A stretch of DNA of 64,000 nt from Chrysoperla carnea (taxonomy: Eukaryota; Arthropoda; Insecta; Neuroptera; Chrysopidae): NCBI RefSeq assembly GCF_905475395.1, contig NC_058339.1, forward strand, positions 8,750,001 through 8,814,000, written 5' to 3'. Below, piece after piece: positions 21,867 through 32,571 of this stretch (position 1 is the stretch's first letter; each line of letters starts with the position of its first letter). A program made the translations under genes and the position numbers. The notes beneath the pieces are model-generated. The model saw only the letters and a list, made by a program, of their open reading frames with translations. It was not told where the DNA came from and searched no databases.

Positions 21867-24800
21867 TTAAGCACTCACAAAAAGGTTTCTAAAATTTTGA
21901 AATTTTTCTCTGCCAAGAGCTTTTGTGAAAATGTCTGAACAGTTTTCTTTTGAGCACACGTATTTCAAAACAACCTGTTTTTTATTACACAAATCTTTTA
22001 TAAAGTGATACTTGATTTCAATGTGTTTACTTCTTTTTGAGTTTTCAAAATTTTTAACTAAAGAAATTGCACTCAGATTGTCAATTTTTAATATAATTGG
22101 AACTGATTCACCAAATTCGGATAAAACACCTTTCAAATTTACCAATTCTTGCGTTGCAATACTTGCTGACACATATTCTGCTTCCATAGATGACAGTGCG
22201 ACACAATTTTGTTTCCTTGAGTGCCATGCAATAATATTTCCAGAATGAAAACCAGCAAATCCGCTAATACTTTTCCTGCTTTGTTTATCTCCACCCCAAT
22301 CAGCATCACACATTCCTTCTAAACCACTTTCTCCTTTTTCGAATTTGATTCCATAATCCATTGTTGCACTTAGGTATCTTAGGATTCGTTTTGCAGCTTT
22401 CCAAAGTTGCATCGTAGGTTTATCAAGGTATCGACTTAACACTGATACACTGAAAGTTATATCCGGTCTACTGACGACTGCAAGATACATCAAACTACAC
22501 ACCAATCTTCTGTAAGGAATGTTTACCAAAACCTGTTGTGTTTCATCTATCTGAAAATTTTGTTCCATTGGTGTTTCAACAGAACGACATTCCATCATAT
22601 TGAATTCATTTAGTAATCGCAAAGTCATTTTATGTTGAGTTATCTTGATTTCATTCGTTGTTTTATGGATTTCCATTCCTAAGAACATTTTTACTTCTTT
22701 TATGTTTTTAACATTGAATTCAATGTATAAATCTTTCACCAACTTTTCAACTTTCTCTTTTGGTCCTGTAATTAGCGCATCGTCAACAAACAATATCAAA
22801 TACACATCATTGTTTTTATATAGGCAATAATCATACTCTGAACGATTAAACTTAAGTTTCGTCATAACTTCATTGAATTTAATATTCCAGCATTTTGGTG
22901 CATTTCTTAAACCATACAAGGCTCTATTCAATTTCAACACTTGAGATTGACAATTTAAACCTTCGGGTGTTTTTATGTACACGTCATTTTCCAATATTCC
23001 ATTAAGAAATGCTGTTGGAACGTCTATTTGACTTAGTGTCCAATTTCTTTGAATTGTTATTGATAACAAAATTCTGATAGTTGAAAGTCTACAAACTGGT
23101 GAATAACTAAACTCTTCGTCTTCTTTGGGCACTTGAAAGCCTTTTGCTACTAATCGGGCTTTCTTCTGACCACCTTCTTTGATTTTAAAAATCCATCGTG
23201 TATCAATAGCTATTTTATCTTCTGGAAGTTCGGCTAATGACCATGTTTCCAGTTTCTTGTGAGATTCTAATTCACGTTCTATCGCTTGTTGCCATTCTGG
23301 TGATTTTGCTGCTTCTTTGTACGTTTTCGGTTCTTCACTTGAACTTGACAATAAACAATATGCTTCATATATTTCATAGTCGGATAAATTTTTCGGTCTT
23401 GTAATACTTCGCCCAGATTTTGTTCTTGTATTGGCTGACACGACATCTTCTTCTTCACTTTCTTCATGATTTTTATTTTCTTCATTTTCTTCGTCTGTTT
23501 CAATCTTCTTTGTATTTATTTCGGTTTCTTCTTCTTGATCCACGTCTACTTCGGCTCGCAGATATCTCTTTTCTTCATTATTTTTAAATTTATACTCCAT
23601 TATATTTTCATCAAACCGTACATCTCTCGACTTGATGATCTTATTTTCATCTGGTAACCATAATCGATACCCTCCACCGCAATAACCAACCATAACTGCC
23701 TTCTTGGCCTTGGGTTCAAGTTTGCTACCTTTTGGCATTATTGTGAACCAACTTCTACATCCAAATATTTTCAGTTTACTTATATCATTTCGTCCATGCC
23801 ACATTATCGAAGGAGTTTGATTTGATTCTAATCCAGTTGTTGGTGTTCTGTTCAACTCGTACACTGAGCACTTTAGTGCTTCTCCCCACAGAGTTTTTGG
23901 TATACCTGAGTCTGCTATTTTTGTTCGAATCATATTCAGTAGGGTCCTATTCATACGTTCTGATTTTCCATTTTGTTGAGGACTATACGCCATCGTATAT
24001 TCTAATCTAATTCCTTTTTGTCTACAAAAATTCTTGAAATTTTCCGATGAGAATTCTCCCCCATTATCAAACCTAAACCTTTTTACTCGTATGTCAAATT
24101 GTCTTTCCATTTCATTTACATATTCTTTTATATTTTTTTCAGCTTCATTTTTGAATTTTAATATTTTCACAACTACAAAGTGACTGCAATCATCCAAGAT
24201 GATTTGAAAATATTTACCTTCGTCATACGTCCCTGGATTTATTGGTCCACATATATCGCTGTGTACAAGCTCTCCAATAGTTTTTGCTTTTTGTTCATTT
24301 CTTTTAAAAGGATATCTAGTAGCTTTTCCTTCTACACACGATGAACAAATTGTATCTGACATTTTTAATCCCAACTTTGCAATAGCTTCTTTACTTGCAT
24401 GTCCTAATCGTTTATGCCACAAATTTTTAACCATTACCTGACAGTTTTCTGTTTTCTTTATTATTTCGTCTAATTTTAGAACGAATAAACCATTTTCCTT
24501 TTCACATTCTAAATTAAAATTGTTACTAGTTATTATCGTTTTTTCTTGTTCGACTATTATTTTATGACCATTGTCTGTCATTTTTGACGCTGATATAAGA
24601 TTATGTTTGATTTCTGGAACGATAAGTGCTTTAATATTTATTTTTCGACCTTGACATTCCGCTTTCAATACTCCTTGTTTATTTGTTCTCATGACTTGAC
24701 CATTCGCAGTACAAATTTCGACAAAGTGTGTCAATTTTTCAACGTCATGCATAACAGGTTCCAAACAATCTTGAACAAAATGATTGCTTGCTCCAGAATC

Positions 24801-25703
24801 CAACACAAAAACTATTTTTCCGGTTTTTTCATTACAAACATTTGCTGCGTATAAATTTACATAGGTATCTTCAGCTGTATTAGCTGCTTGTTTACTTTCA
24901 CGATAATTATCCCTTTTATTTTGATAGCTTTCATTTTGGTAATTTTTATAATTTGTATTCCAACCTCTATTATTTTGTTGAAAGTTTTTATTTCCTTCTC
25001 TATGTGGTGGGACTTTTCTTTTTGGACAATATACTTGTATATGCAATGTACTACCACATGTGAAACATCCTTTATTTGTACTAGCTTTGAACACCGTTTC
25101 ATTTTCAATACTGTCTTTGGAACTTATTTTCAACTCTTCATCCAGTAACCTTGATTTCACGAAATCCATCTTAACATCTTTAATAGTTTCGATGGCTGTG
25201 ACGACTATATCGTATTTAGAAGGTAAAGAGAGAAGAAAATGACATACTTGATCACTATCATTGATGTTTGATCCTTGATCTTTAAGTTCGCGAATTATAG
25301 TTTCAAATTTGAAGAAATGGTCTTCTAACCCTTCATTCACATCATGTTTAAGGTTAATTAACTTCCTCCACAGAGATAATTTTGTGAACGAGCTTGTTCT
25401 CACAAACACATTTTTTAAACTTTCGAATTGCGATTTTGCACTTGTGCAGTCTTTAATTATATCCAAATGTTTGTCTGACACCCCTTGTACAATTAATGAT
25501 TGAGCTTTAATATCCGCTTTCGAGAAGGACAACTTCACTTCATTAGTTGCTGTTTCTTCTGGTGGATCTTCTAATGCTTTGCTGCAGTTTTCTCTTTGCA
25601 AAATTAGTTTCATTCGAAATTCCCAATTATTGTAGTTATTTGCCTCCAAAATAGGCACTACTATATTATTAACAGCCATCTTAAATTGTAATTTAATCAA
25701 CAC
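21867..25703 (-). CDS. Copia-3 Gag-Pol polyprotein, 1278 aa, intact
   Basis: Complete single-ORF Copia polyprotein. The probable start is the internal MAVNNIVVPI methionine, nine codons into the ORF. In order: gag with the UBN2-type region, zinc knuckle CFTCGSTLHIQVYC, protease VLDSGASNHFV, and integrase zinc site (LWHKRLGHAS..CSSCVEGKA). The integrase core follows, with HSDICGP, RFDNGGEF and PQQNGKSERMN, then an acidic linker. Reverse transcriptase has FVDDALITG, and RNase H has DADWGGDK, LSSMEAEY and DNLSAISL. No break is seen, so the protein could be made if transcribed. The element lacks a 5' LTR, so its normal promoter is absent. Codon use is AT-rich like the other elements. Confidence 0.95.
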   Translation of the reverse strand: MLIKLQFKMAVNNIVVPILEANNYNNWEFRMKLILQRENCSKALEDPPEETATNEVKLSFSKADIKAQSLIVQGVSDKHLDIIKDCTSAKSQFESLKNVFVRTSSFTKLSLWRKLINLKHDVNEGLEDHFFKFETIIRELKDQGSNINDSDQVCHFLLSLPSKYDIVVTAIETIKDVKMDFVKSRLLDEELKISSKDSIENETVFKASTNKGCFTCGSTLHIQVYCPKRKVPPHREGNKNFQQNNRGWNTNYKNYQNESYQNKRDNYRESKQAANTAEDTYVNLYAANVCNEKTGKIVFVLDSGASNHFVQDCLEPVMHDVEKLTHFVEICTANGQVMRTNKQGVLKAECQGRKINIKALIVPEIKHNLISASKMTDNGHKIIVEQEKTIITSNNFNLECEKENGLFVLKLDEIIKKTENCQVMVKNLWHKRLGHASKEAIAKLGLKMSDTICSSCVEGKATRYPFKRNEQKAKTIGELVHSDICGPINPGTYDEGKYFQIILDDCSHFVVVKILKFKNEAEKNIKEYVNEMERQFDIRVKRFRFDNGGEFSSENFKNFCRQKGIRLEYTMAYSPQQNGKSERMNRTLLNMIRTKIADSGIPKTLWGEALKCSVYELNRTPTTGLESNQTPSIMWHGRNDISKLKIFGCRSWFTIMPKGSKLEPKAKKAVMVGYCGGGYRLWLPDENKIIKSRDVRFDENIMEYKFKNNEEKRYLRAEVDVDQEEETEINTKKIETDEENEENKNHEESEEEDVVSANTRTKSGRSITRPKNLSDYEIYEAYCLLSSSSEEPKTYKEAAKSPEWQQAIERELESHKKLETWSLAELPEDKIAIDTRWIFKIKEGGQKKARLVAKGFQVPKEDEEFSYSPVCRLSTIRILLSITIQRNWTLSQIDVPTAFLNGILENDVYIKTPEGLNCQSQVLKLNRALYGLRNAPKCWNIKFNEVMTKLKFNRSEYDYCLYKNNDVYLILFVDDALITGPKEKVEKLVKDLYIEFNVKNIKEVKMFLGMEIHKTTNEIKITQHKMTLRLLNEFNMMECRSVETPMEQNFQIDETQQVLVNIPYRRLVCSLMYLAVVSRPDITFSVSVLSRYLDKPTMQLWKAAKRILRYLSATMDYGIKFEKGESGLEGMCDADWGGDKQSRKSISGFAGFHSGNIIAWHSRKQNCVALSSMEAEYVSASIATQELVNLKGVLSEFGESVPIILKIDNLSAISLVKNFENSKRSKHIEIKYHFIKDLCNKKQVVLKYVCSKENCSDIFTKALGREKFQNFRNLFVSA

Positions 25704-25838
25704 GTTTTCCCTCCAAAAAGTACATAGAATTTTCCACGCTGTTCCAATATACGTAACCTCACTAATTTTATTGTTAGACTGTTTTCAGTTTTTATTTTTA
25801 TTAATTTATTTTTAACATCGCGCACTACCCAGAGAAAA

Positions 25839-25853
25839 TCTGGGCCCATAACC
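25839..25853 (-). promoter_or_regulatory. Copia-3 primer binding site (tRNA-iMet half-tRNA type)
   Basis: Minus strand GGTTATGGGCCCAGA, the Copia primer-binding sequence matching an internal part of initiator tRNA-Met. It lies 135 bp upstream of the ORF. A 5' LTR should end immediately before it. Instead the sequence runs, after only TCA, into the 628-bp arm. Confidence 0.85.
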
Positions 25854-25856
25854 TGA

Positions 25857-26484
25857 AAACAATTATTTCCAGAAAGTATTAAATTTTCCGTTTTTCGCAA
25901 AAATATGGATCAAGGAGTCATTTTACGGGTAAGCCACTTATTACAAAATCGAAAGATAATAAAAAATGCTACAATTTAAAAAAAAATTTAACCTCGTAGG
26001 ACAAAATGGCATAAAATGGCAGCCATTTTAAACAATTCCCTAAATTGGAAATTTTGGCCGAACTATTTAACGGATTTCGCTAAAATTTTAACCGAAAGTT
26101 GTAAGTAATAAAACCTACTATTGATATTAGTTTCATTAAAATCAATCGAATATTTTTCAAGTTATAGTCAAATGAACTGTTTTACCATATGTATGGATAC
26201 ATATATATATAACTGGGAGGGGAAGGGACGAAACCCCACCAAAAAATTATGAGGAGTAGTTCTTAACATGGACTACAAACCTACCAAATTTGGATATGCA
26301 CCGATGCCTCCTTTTGCGAATATAAAATAAAAATGATAAAATTTCTGAAAAAAATTTCATTTTTGACGCCATTTTGTTTTTTAAACATGTTGCACCACTC
26401 CGGGAAAGTAAAAAATTTCAAAAAATACTTATTTTGATGTGAAAAGAAAAACCCCAAAGTTTTGCTGCTCGAACTTTTAATCCA
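25857..26484 (-). repeat. Right 628-bp inverted arm
   Basis: Inverse of 20539-21166, same length. Its inner end stops within 3-4 bases of the Copia-3 primer binding site. Confidence 0.92.
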
Positions 26485-26966
26485 TATAACAGCCTTTTTT
26501 TGCTTAGATTTACTCCAGTATATACCAAAGAATTTGTGATCTCATTTATTTAATTTATTTAATTTTTTTACGATTATTGTTATTGGAATGCTTTTTTTTA
26601 ATTTTTTATTTGAGAGTTTTTTTTAATATTAAAACATGTGATCTCATAGTTTACTTTTTATACATTTGTTGATTTTGAAATAAAAAACCAATAATAATTT
26701 ATTACACCAGTGACAGCCCTAATAAATTTCTCTATTGACCCTTTGTTCGTCTCCATTCTCCCCAATTTCCCTAATAACCCCAAAAGCATATATTTAAGTC
26801 ATTTTTGTGGAAATTGAAAAACTAATTGTATAGTTTTATATCTAAAATCAAAGACACCATAAAGACTCAACAATTTCCATCCTCATACCGTAGTATACCC
26901 GTGAAGAGATACCTTAATTTTCTTTTTGAAGTTCAGAATTGTTCCTATCCACCCCATTTTACGGTA

Positions 26967-27675
26967 ATAGAAGAATATTTTTGTTTATAGCAAATAAGTC
27001 GCAGACGTCTAATAATTATTTTACGTTTAAAAAAAATAATTTCTTGATCAATATATAAAATCAAGAAATTATTTTATATATTTTTATATATAAAAAAAAA
27101 AAAATATACACATGTAGAAATTAACTTAAAAAAGTAAGTACAGGTACAATTAAAAACAAAATGCAAATTTTTAGTTTCTTCGATAAAAATTAAAAAATTA
27201 TTAAAACGTCGGCTAACTTCAATAAAATAGAATATTATCGTATTTTTCAAGACATTGTTCGTCAATAGTATTGTTTTTTAGTGGTTAGTTCTTTAAGCTT
27301 TAATGGAAAGTAACTAATTTGAAATGTTTACGATATTATATGCACTGAGTTTTGTGTTTTAAAATTTTAATTCTGTTCATCACATAACGAAGTTATTTTT
27401 CGAATTAGATACCTAAAAATTACAGAAAATATCACATTTTCTTATATATTTTGAGAATGAAATAAATACATTTTTTTTTCCTCTGAAAATTTGAAGTCAT
27501 TAGAATCAAGATTTTCCGAGTGATAGACAAAAGAGTCTCCGGACACCTTTACATGTATTTTTTTCTCTGTTTTATTCATGTATCAAACTTTAATCGCGCT
27601 TTTCTCAAAATTTTTTAAAAAAGTCAATAGTCAAAATTTTTCGAAATAGTAGTATAAAAATTTGATAATTTTCAG
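26967..27675. other. BEN intron 1, part after the pogo element
   Basis: AT-rich intron sequence. A short inverted repeat (TTTCTTGATC...AAATCAAGAAATTATTT, 27030-27075) is the only structure seen. It ends with the polypyrimidine-AG acceptor of exon 2. Confidence 0.5.
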
Positions 27676-27800
27676 ATTATTCTAAAGAATTGGCCGATCC
27701 AGAGGCACGATTGAGATTGCCTAATGTGCGAAACATGTCGGCATTAGATTCTTCTAGCAGCAGCGATGAAGATTTATTAAAAATTAAAAAAAAAAGAAAA
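27676..27800 (+). CDS. BEN-domain gene, exon 2
   Basis: Begins after AATTTTCAG and ends AGAAAA|GTAAGT. Reads YSKELADPEARLRLPN then a serine/acid stretch (SALDSSSSSDEDL) and a basic run (KIKKKRK), which is a possible nuclear localisation signal. The acceptor phase fits exon 1 exactly, and it ends in phase 0. Confidence 0.75.
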
Positions 27801-27927
27801 GTAAGTCGAAGTTATAGTTTTAAGCATCTTTGTGACATGCTATAGACTTTATGAAATTTATATTGATTGTATTTTTTTTTTATTATTATTATTAACATAA
27901 TTTTTTTTTTTTTTTTTTATCATTCAG

Positions 27928-28140
27928 TATAAAAAACAAAATCTGGTTGATTCCAAGAAAATAAAAATGAATGCAATTTTAGAAGCTCACACACAAAATA
28001 CCAAATTAAGTAATATTGAAAATAATTTAAATTTACACCAGGAAGAGCGAAATAATGATAGTTTATTTGTGGAGCCACCAGAAACAAATGTTACCAACAA
28101 CGATAAAAATGATGTCGAATTTATTCCTGATACTATTGAG
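27928..28140 (+). CDS. BEN-domain gene, exon 3
   Basis: 71 codons in phase 0, starting YKKQNLVDSKK and ending DVEFIPDTIE|GTAATT. Low-complexity, polar linker sequence without a known domain. Its last 16 or so codons, with about 450 bp of the following intron, are duplicated at exon 4. Confidence 0.7.
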
Positions 28141-28580
28141 GTAATTATTTAATTTGCAATTTAAGCTTAATACTGATGTAGATTATATTAGGTAGGGCTG
28201 TCACCTCTCCAGTTTTGTCGAATTCAGTAAATAAAATTTTTGCTGAACATAATTAATTGATTTTTCTATAATGTGTATCAGTTCATGTTGTAAGTTATTC
28301 ATTCAACAAACCGAGAAAAAAAAATCTTAATTTTGGCTCGCTTTACTTAATTTGCTAACGATTTTCTAATAAAAACTCCATTTTTTTTTTGACTTCAATT
28401 ACATATTTCTAAAATTTTAATGTTTTTATTTATTTATTTTTTTTTTTTAACTTTCTTTATCTTTACTTTGAGCACGACAATCATTCCCTTTACTTTTAAC
28501 TTCATCAATCAAGTCAAAAACGAGCAGTATTTTTTAACGCCTTAAATCTGTTTTTCGCGTTTCATTTTAGTTTTGACTTT
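28093..28580 (+). repeat. Duplicated exon-intron block, copy 1
   Basis: End of exon 3 plus downstream intron. It recurs as 29084-29310 and, beyond an inserted element, 30594-30845, with few changes. Confidence 0.8.
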
Positions 28581-29011
28581 TTTGCATTCTAATTTAAGTT
28601 GAATAAGTTTCAAACAAAGTGAAAACTCAATGTATTTTATACTTCCGTAAAAACAAAATCCTGAGTTTGTTCTCTGAAATTTCGACTTAGTAAACCAAGT
28701 CTGAATCAAGTACATATTATTTTTGGCCCGTGAATCAATTTGATTAAAAATGTTAAACCATGTTTTTAAAACAGACTAAAAAGTATAAAATATTTCTCGG
28801 AGCTCCGTGAAGATTTAAAATCACATACAAATTCTGAACTGTTAACAGACTATATTCCGAATTTCAAGTCTCTAATTCATCGGAAAGTTATTCTAAAATC
28901 AATTACGAAATTCCACCCGAATAGATGTACATGAAAGGGAGTTAATAAGAACATGATAAAAACTAATATTTCATTAAATTTGCTAATAGTGGCATAATTC
29001 AAAAATTTTAG
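28581..29011. other. Intron 3, unique part
   Basis: AT-rich, with no recognised feature. Confidence 0.4.
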
Positions 29012-29125
29012 GAAGAAACATATTTTGATGGAAGAAATGAAATAATACCCCGCGGTGTCGAAGCTTCAACCAATGATACAAACAACGATAAAAATGATGT
29101 CGAATTTATTCCTGATACTATTGAG
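29012..29125 (+). CDS. BEN-domain gene, exon 4 (contains a copy of the exon 3 end)
   Basis: 38 codons in phase 0: EETYFDGRNEIIPRGVEAS, then NNDKNDVEFIPDTIE identical to the end of exon 3, then the same donor GTAATT. Exon 3 and exon 4 can splice in series or as alternatives, since both ends are phase 0. The block probably arose by tandem duplication within the gene. Confidence 0.65.
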
Positions 29126-29314
29126 GTAATTATTTAATTTGCAATTTAAGCTTAATACTGATGTAGATTATATTAGGTAGGGCTGTCACCTCTCCAGTTT
29201 TGTCGAATTCAGTAAATAAAATTTTTGCTGAACAAAATTAATTGATTTTTCTATAATGTGTATCAGTTCATGTTGTAAGTTATTCATTCAACAAACCAAG
29301 AAAAAAAAAAAAAA

Positions 29315-30592
29315 GAGTGTGTGTACTTATGTACACGCGTTAGAAGTTATACTTCTTTGGCGTATGAAAAAAATTTAAAATAACTCAAATGCAGTAGTAA
29401 TCGACAATAAATATTAAAATCAATCAAAAAGATTTTGTTTAAATAAAAAATATTTTATTAACGTAACAATATTGAAATTTTCATCAACTTGATTCACTGT
29501 AATATTAACAGATTCTGATCGAGGCTCAGGAGTTGCAGCTTGGTTTGAATCCATGTTACATGTTTGTTGCCGTTGTTCATAAGGTCGCTTGGGTTCTGCT
29601 GTAGATATATTTCCTTCCGATTTAGATTTTTTGCGCTTTCGGTAACGCCGACAAATTTCTGCATTAGTCATCGGCATCGCAACTAAAATGAAAAAAATCA
29701 CAAATAAGTAACATTTAAATTATAGAACATGCTGTAAAATGTCTTCAAAAGAATTTGATTTTTTGATAGTATTCATGATTTTCGTGAATGAACTAATTTT
29801 GGACTTGCCAAGTATTAATATAGTTTACAATTAATCATTGTAAAATACATTAATTATTAATCTAAAATAAATAATGTTTCTTATTGAATATTTCATTATT
29901 TATTATTTATTAATTAACTTAGATAATTAATTTCTTTGTAATCAATATTTTCACAGTTAATAATTATCACTTGAATTAAAATACTTGCCAGTATATTGAA
30001 GTACAATGCTAGATGTTTTCTATTAAATGCCGGAAAATTATTCAAGTAATCTGTAATATAAATTAAAAAGAGATTATTAAAATTATTCGATTCGATTCAC
30101 AAAATGATAAAATATTATTATCTAAAGTAATAAATAATAAATAATAAATAATTAAATTTTATTATTATTTGATTATTTGTTAGAAAAATAATAAGTTCTT
30201 TAGAAATATATCTATATATTATACTTACAAAATTAACCTCTAATATTTGAAAACACTTAAAGTTTTTACAGTTTTTTCACAACACAATGTCAAAAGTTTA
30301 CAAATAATATTTATATATGTAATAAATTGAAGAAAAATGAATAATTATATAAAATTAATATTCAAAATTAATTATTCATATGAATACTATATTTCACAAC
30401 CATTGACTTGAACTGGCTGAGGGATATAAGTACTGTGTACTGTATAGTATGAAGACTCAGTACTGTAACTATATTCAGTGTTGATATATTTTTTTATTAT
30501 TTCAATTCTGTGGCTAACTTCACCATGTCGTTCGTGCGCGCGCAGCTCACAAATTCACTCTCATCAAAACGCGCCAAAAGAAGTATAACTTC
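29315..30592. mobile_element. Non-autonomous element inserted in the duplicated intron block
   Basis: Comparing the two duplicate blocks shows that this segment interrupts copy 2, between an A run and CTTAATTTTGGCTCG. It begins GAGTGTGTGTACTTATG and then GAAGTTATACTTCTTTGGCG (29342). It ends CGCCAAAAGAAGTATAACTTC, the inverse of that motif. The A-rich flanks prevent an exact target-site call. It holds one small minus-strand ORF. The superfamily is not determined. Confidence 0.65.
29420..29701 (-). CDS. Small basic protein or first exon of unknown gene
   Basis: Minus-strand ORF whose likely start is the internal MPMTNAEICRRYRKRKK, followed by a polar stretch. Lys/Arg-rich starts of this NAE-CRRYRKRK type occur at the N-terminus of several insect transposon proteins. 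It may be the leftover first exon of the inserted element's former gene. The reading end, in a hydrophobic tail, looks like intron read-through. No function is proposed. Confidence 0.3.
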   Translation of the reverse strand: MIFFILVAMPMTNAEICRRYRKRKKSKSEGNISTAEPKRPYEQRQQTCNMDSNQAATPEPRSESVNITVNQVDENFNIVTLIKYFLFKQNLFD

Positions 30593-30862
30593 AAAAAACT
30601 TAATTTTGGCTCGCTTTACTTAATTTGCTAACGATTTTCTAATAAAAACTCCACTTTTTTTAACTTCAATTACATATTTCTAAAATTTTAATGTTTTTTT
30701 TTTTTTTTTTGAACTTTCTTTATCTTTACTTTGAGCACGACAATCATTCCCTTTACTTTTAACTTCATCAATCAAGTAAAAAACGAGCAGTATTTTTTAA
30801 CGTCTTAAATCTGTTTTTCGCGTTTCATTTTAGTTTTGACTTTTTTTGGCGATTTTATTATA

Positions 30863-31503
30863 CAGGGTGGGTCATTTTAATCTATAATGGCTAATAGCTC
30901 GTTTTGTAGTTAACTAATAAAAAAATAATCTAGAAAAAAGTTGTAGAGTTTGATGGGGGACATCATGATCTGACATCGGATTGGATCTAGTTCTTCAGGT
31001 TTCTTTACTAACCAATTTAGATCTTAAACGGTATGAGATAGAATAACATTTTAAATTAGAAAGATTATTCTCATACAAATGCTAACATTTTTCATCTAAA
31101 CCATTTCTTCGAAAATGACAGTCATTATTGCATTTAATCGTAATAAAAAATTCCACTAACTAGGGAAAAATGCTTTAGCCAAAAGATGTCAAGAACAATA
31201 GAGGATATTCGCTGTGCCCATGACTTTGTGTCACATTTCCTCCGAAAATTAACGTTTTTCGAAAAAAAGTTTTAAAACAGTATTTCAACAGTCAGTCTTT
31301 TTATAAGGTTGAACTTTCTAATCGAAAGTGTTATTGTATCTCTAACGGTTTACAATTTAAATTGGCTATTAAATATTCATTCTGATGTCAGAGCATGTGT
31401 CCTCCACATCAAACTCTACAATTTTTGTTTAAATTATTTTTTTTATTGATTAGCTTCTACAAAACGAGCTATTGGCTATTATAGTTTAAAATGACCCATT
31501 CTG
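30863..31503. mobile_element. MITE with long inverted arms (CAGGGTGGGTCATTTTAA type)
   Basis: 641 bp. Starts CAGGGTGGGTCATTTTAA and ends TTAAAATGACCCATTCTG. Arms of about 270 bp pair with moderate divergence (shared GCTCGTTTTGTAG, GTAGAGTTTGATG). TA precedes it on the left; the right flank is TGCATA, so the target duplication is unclear. No coding capacity. The divergence between arms suggests an old insertion. Confidence 0.75.
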
Positions 31504-32169
31504 TGCATATTTCTATATATGTATGTTTTCTCTTATATGCCCAACCGTATAATTATCAATATATGTTATATGTACTAAGTTATCAACTTACATATTTAAT
31601 TGATTATATTTACCTCCTAAGGCTCCGCGTACAGTTTTTTTTTTTTTTAAATTATAGTAGTCACCTTGGCTGACAGTACATTTTTTTGTACTTATTTTTT
31701 TAACTGACGATATTATTTCTTTTCTAATCTTCCCGATAGTTGACACACGTCAAATTTATAGTCTATCATCTTTATATTTCAATGCTAATAACACACTAAA
31801 CAGTGAAATATCAATGTTAGCTATGATTATCAACGAAATATGAAGCATTTATTTTATTCTAAAAATATAAATATTGATATCCCCGGGTCTTAAAGCAAAT
31901 ATTAATTTTGTGCAAAAAATTGAAAATTGGACTTACAACTCTGGGGGCCCTAGGAGGTTAAAACTTACTATATTATGTATATAATGAGTTGTATATGAAG
32001 ATATATGCCGTTTTTGTTCACTTACATAATTATTATATATTTTTCCGTATACAATAATCATATATGGTATTTTCATGCGGTCTATTATTTGTTCTTTTAA
32101 GTATTCGTTTTTAAGAGCATTTCATAAAAACTCTTTTTAACTTTTTTTTTTTTTTTTAAACTTTTACAG
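31504..32169. other. Intron before terminal exon 5A
   Basis: AT-rich. The last 120 bp (TATTTTCATGCGGTCTATTA onward) are shared with the segments before exons 5B and 5C, showing that the duplication unit includes intron sequence. Confidence 0.5.
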
Positions 32170-32571
32170 GACACACATCAGAGTCAAAAAGCTGCTGGCG
32201 AGATAAAAGAGCAGGTCCTCCCTTATTACGACATAAATCATGGAAAATTTTTATTTGGTGACAATATGTACATTCCAAGCGCTGCTTTCAGGGAGGCAAG
32301 CCATACAGATGTGCCATCAAAATTTGTTATAACGATGGCACATGCTGTATGGAAAACAGAAATACTTTCCGAAAAGGTTGTCCGAAAGCAGCGCAACACG
32401 GGAGACCGGCAACCCCTAACACCCAGAAAAGTGGAATTGTTGGCATTCCATTTTGAAAATTTTATGAAAAAAAGAAATTTTTCATCCGAAAGGATTTTAT
32501 TTGAGCTTAAAAAAATTAATACTTATCTTGGTAGATCAATAACCTCAGCCAAAAAAAAATTAAAACTGTAA
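32170..32571 (+). CDS. BEN-domain gene, terminal exon 5A
   Basis: Terminal exon in phase 0 after ACTTTTACAG. Encodes a linker, then the BEN domain: NMYIPSAAFREAS, VPSKFVITMAHAVWKTE, a basic VVRKQRNTGDR stretch, LTPRKVELLAFHFENFMKKR and the ERILFELKKINTYLGR helix, to the stop. BEN domains bind DNA or chromatin in the nucleus. It is 15 codons shorter than 5B and 5C in the linker (it lacks the RNQHAAKSTILEAAG-type segment). An AATAAA lies near 32697. One of three terminal exons that could serve the same upstream exons. Confidence 0.75.
   Translation, partial: DTHQSQKAAGEIKEQVLPYYDINHGKFLFGDNMYIPSAAFREASHTDVPSKFVITMAHAVWKTEILSEKVVRKQRNTGDRQPLTPRKVELLAFHFENFMKKRNFSSERILFELKKINTYLGRSITSAKKKLKL

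Larger units (their letters stand above)
20539..26484. mobile_element. Element with 628-bp inverted arms enclosing a Copia
   Basis: Two arms of equal length (20539-21166 and 25857-26484) are inverse copies in which I found no difference. TA flanks each outer end (20537-20538 and 26485-26486). It lies in the 3' part of the pogo element. Between the arms are about 330-580 bp of its own sequence on the left, then an entire Copia interior. No transposase for this element is seen. It is either a non-autonomous long-TIR element that received a Copia, or a foldback-type element that captured one. Confidence 0.7.
17864..26964 (+). mobile_element. pogo/Tigger-type DNA transposon in BEN intron 1
   Basis: Inverted termini CCGTAAAATGGGGTGAAT (left) and ATCCACCCCATTTTACGG (right), flanked by TA at 17862-17863 and 26965-26966, the standard TA duplication of Tc1/mariner/pogo elements. 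Degenerate GGTGAATAGGGAC-like motifs recur inside both ends (17890-18175 and 26730-26770) and may be subterminal binding sites. It contains an intact transposase gene. Its 3' part holds the 5.9-kb armed element (20539-26484). Without that insert the element is about 3.2 kb. Confidence 0.9.

Noticed and set aside
24888..25148. Overlapping ORFs on both strands across Copia-3 gag
   Set aside because: Alternative frames of the intact polyprotein.
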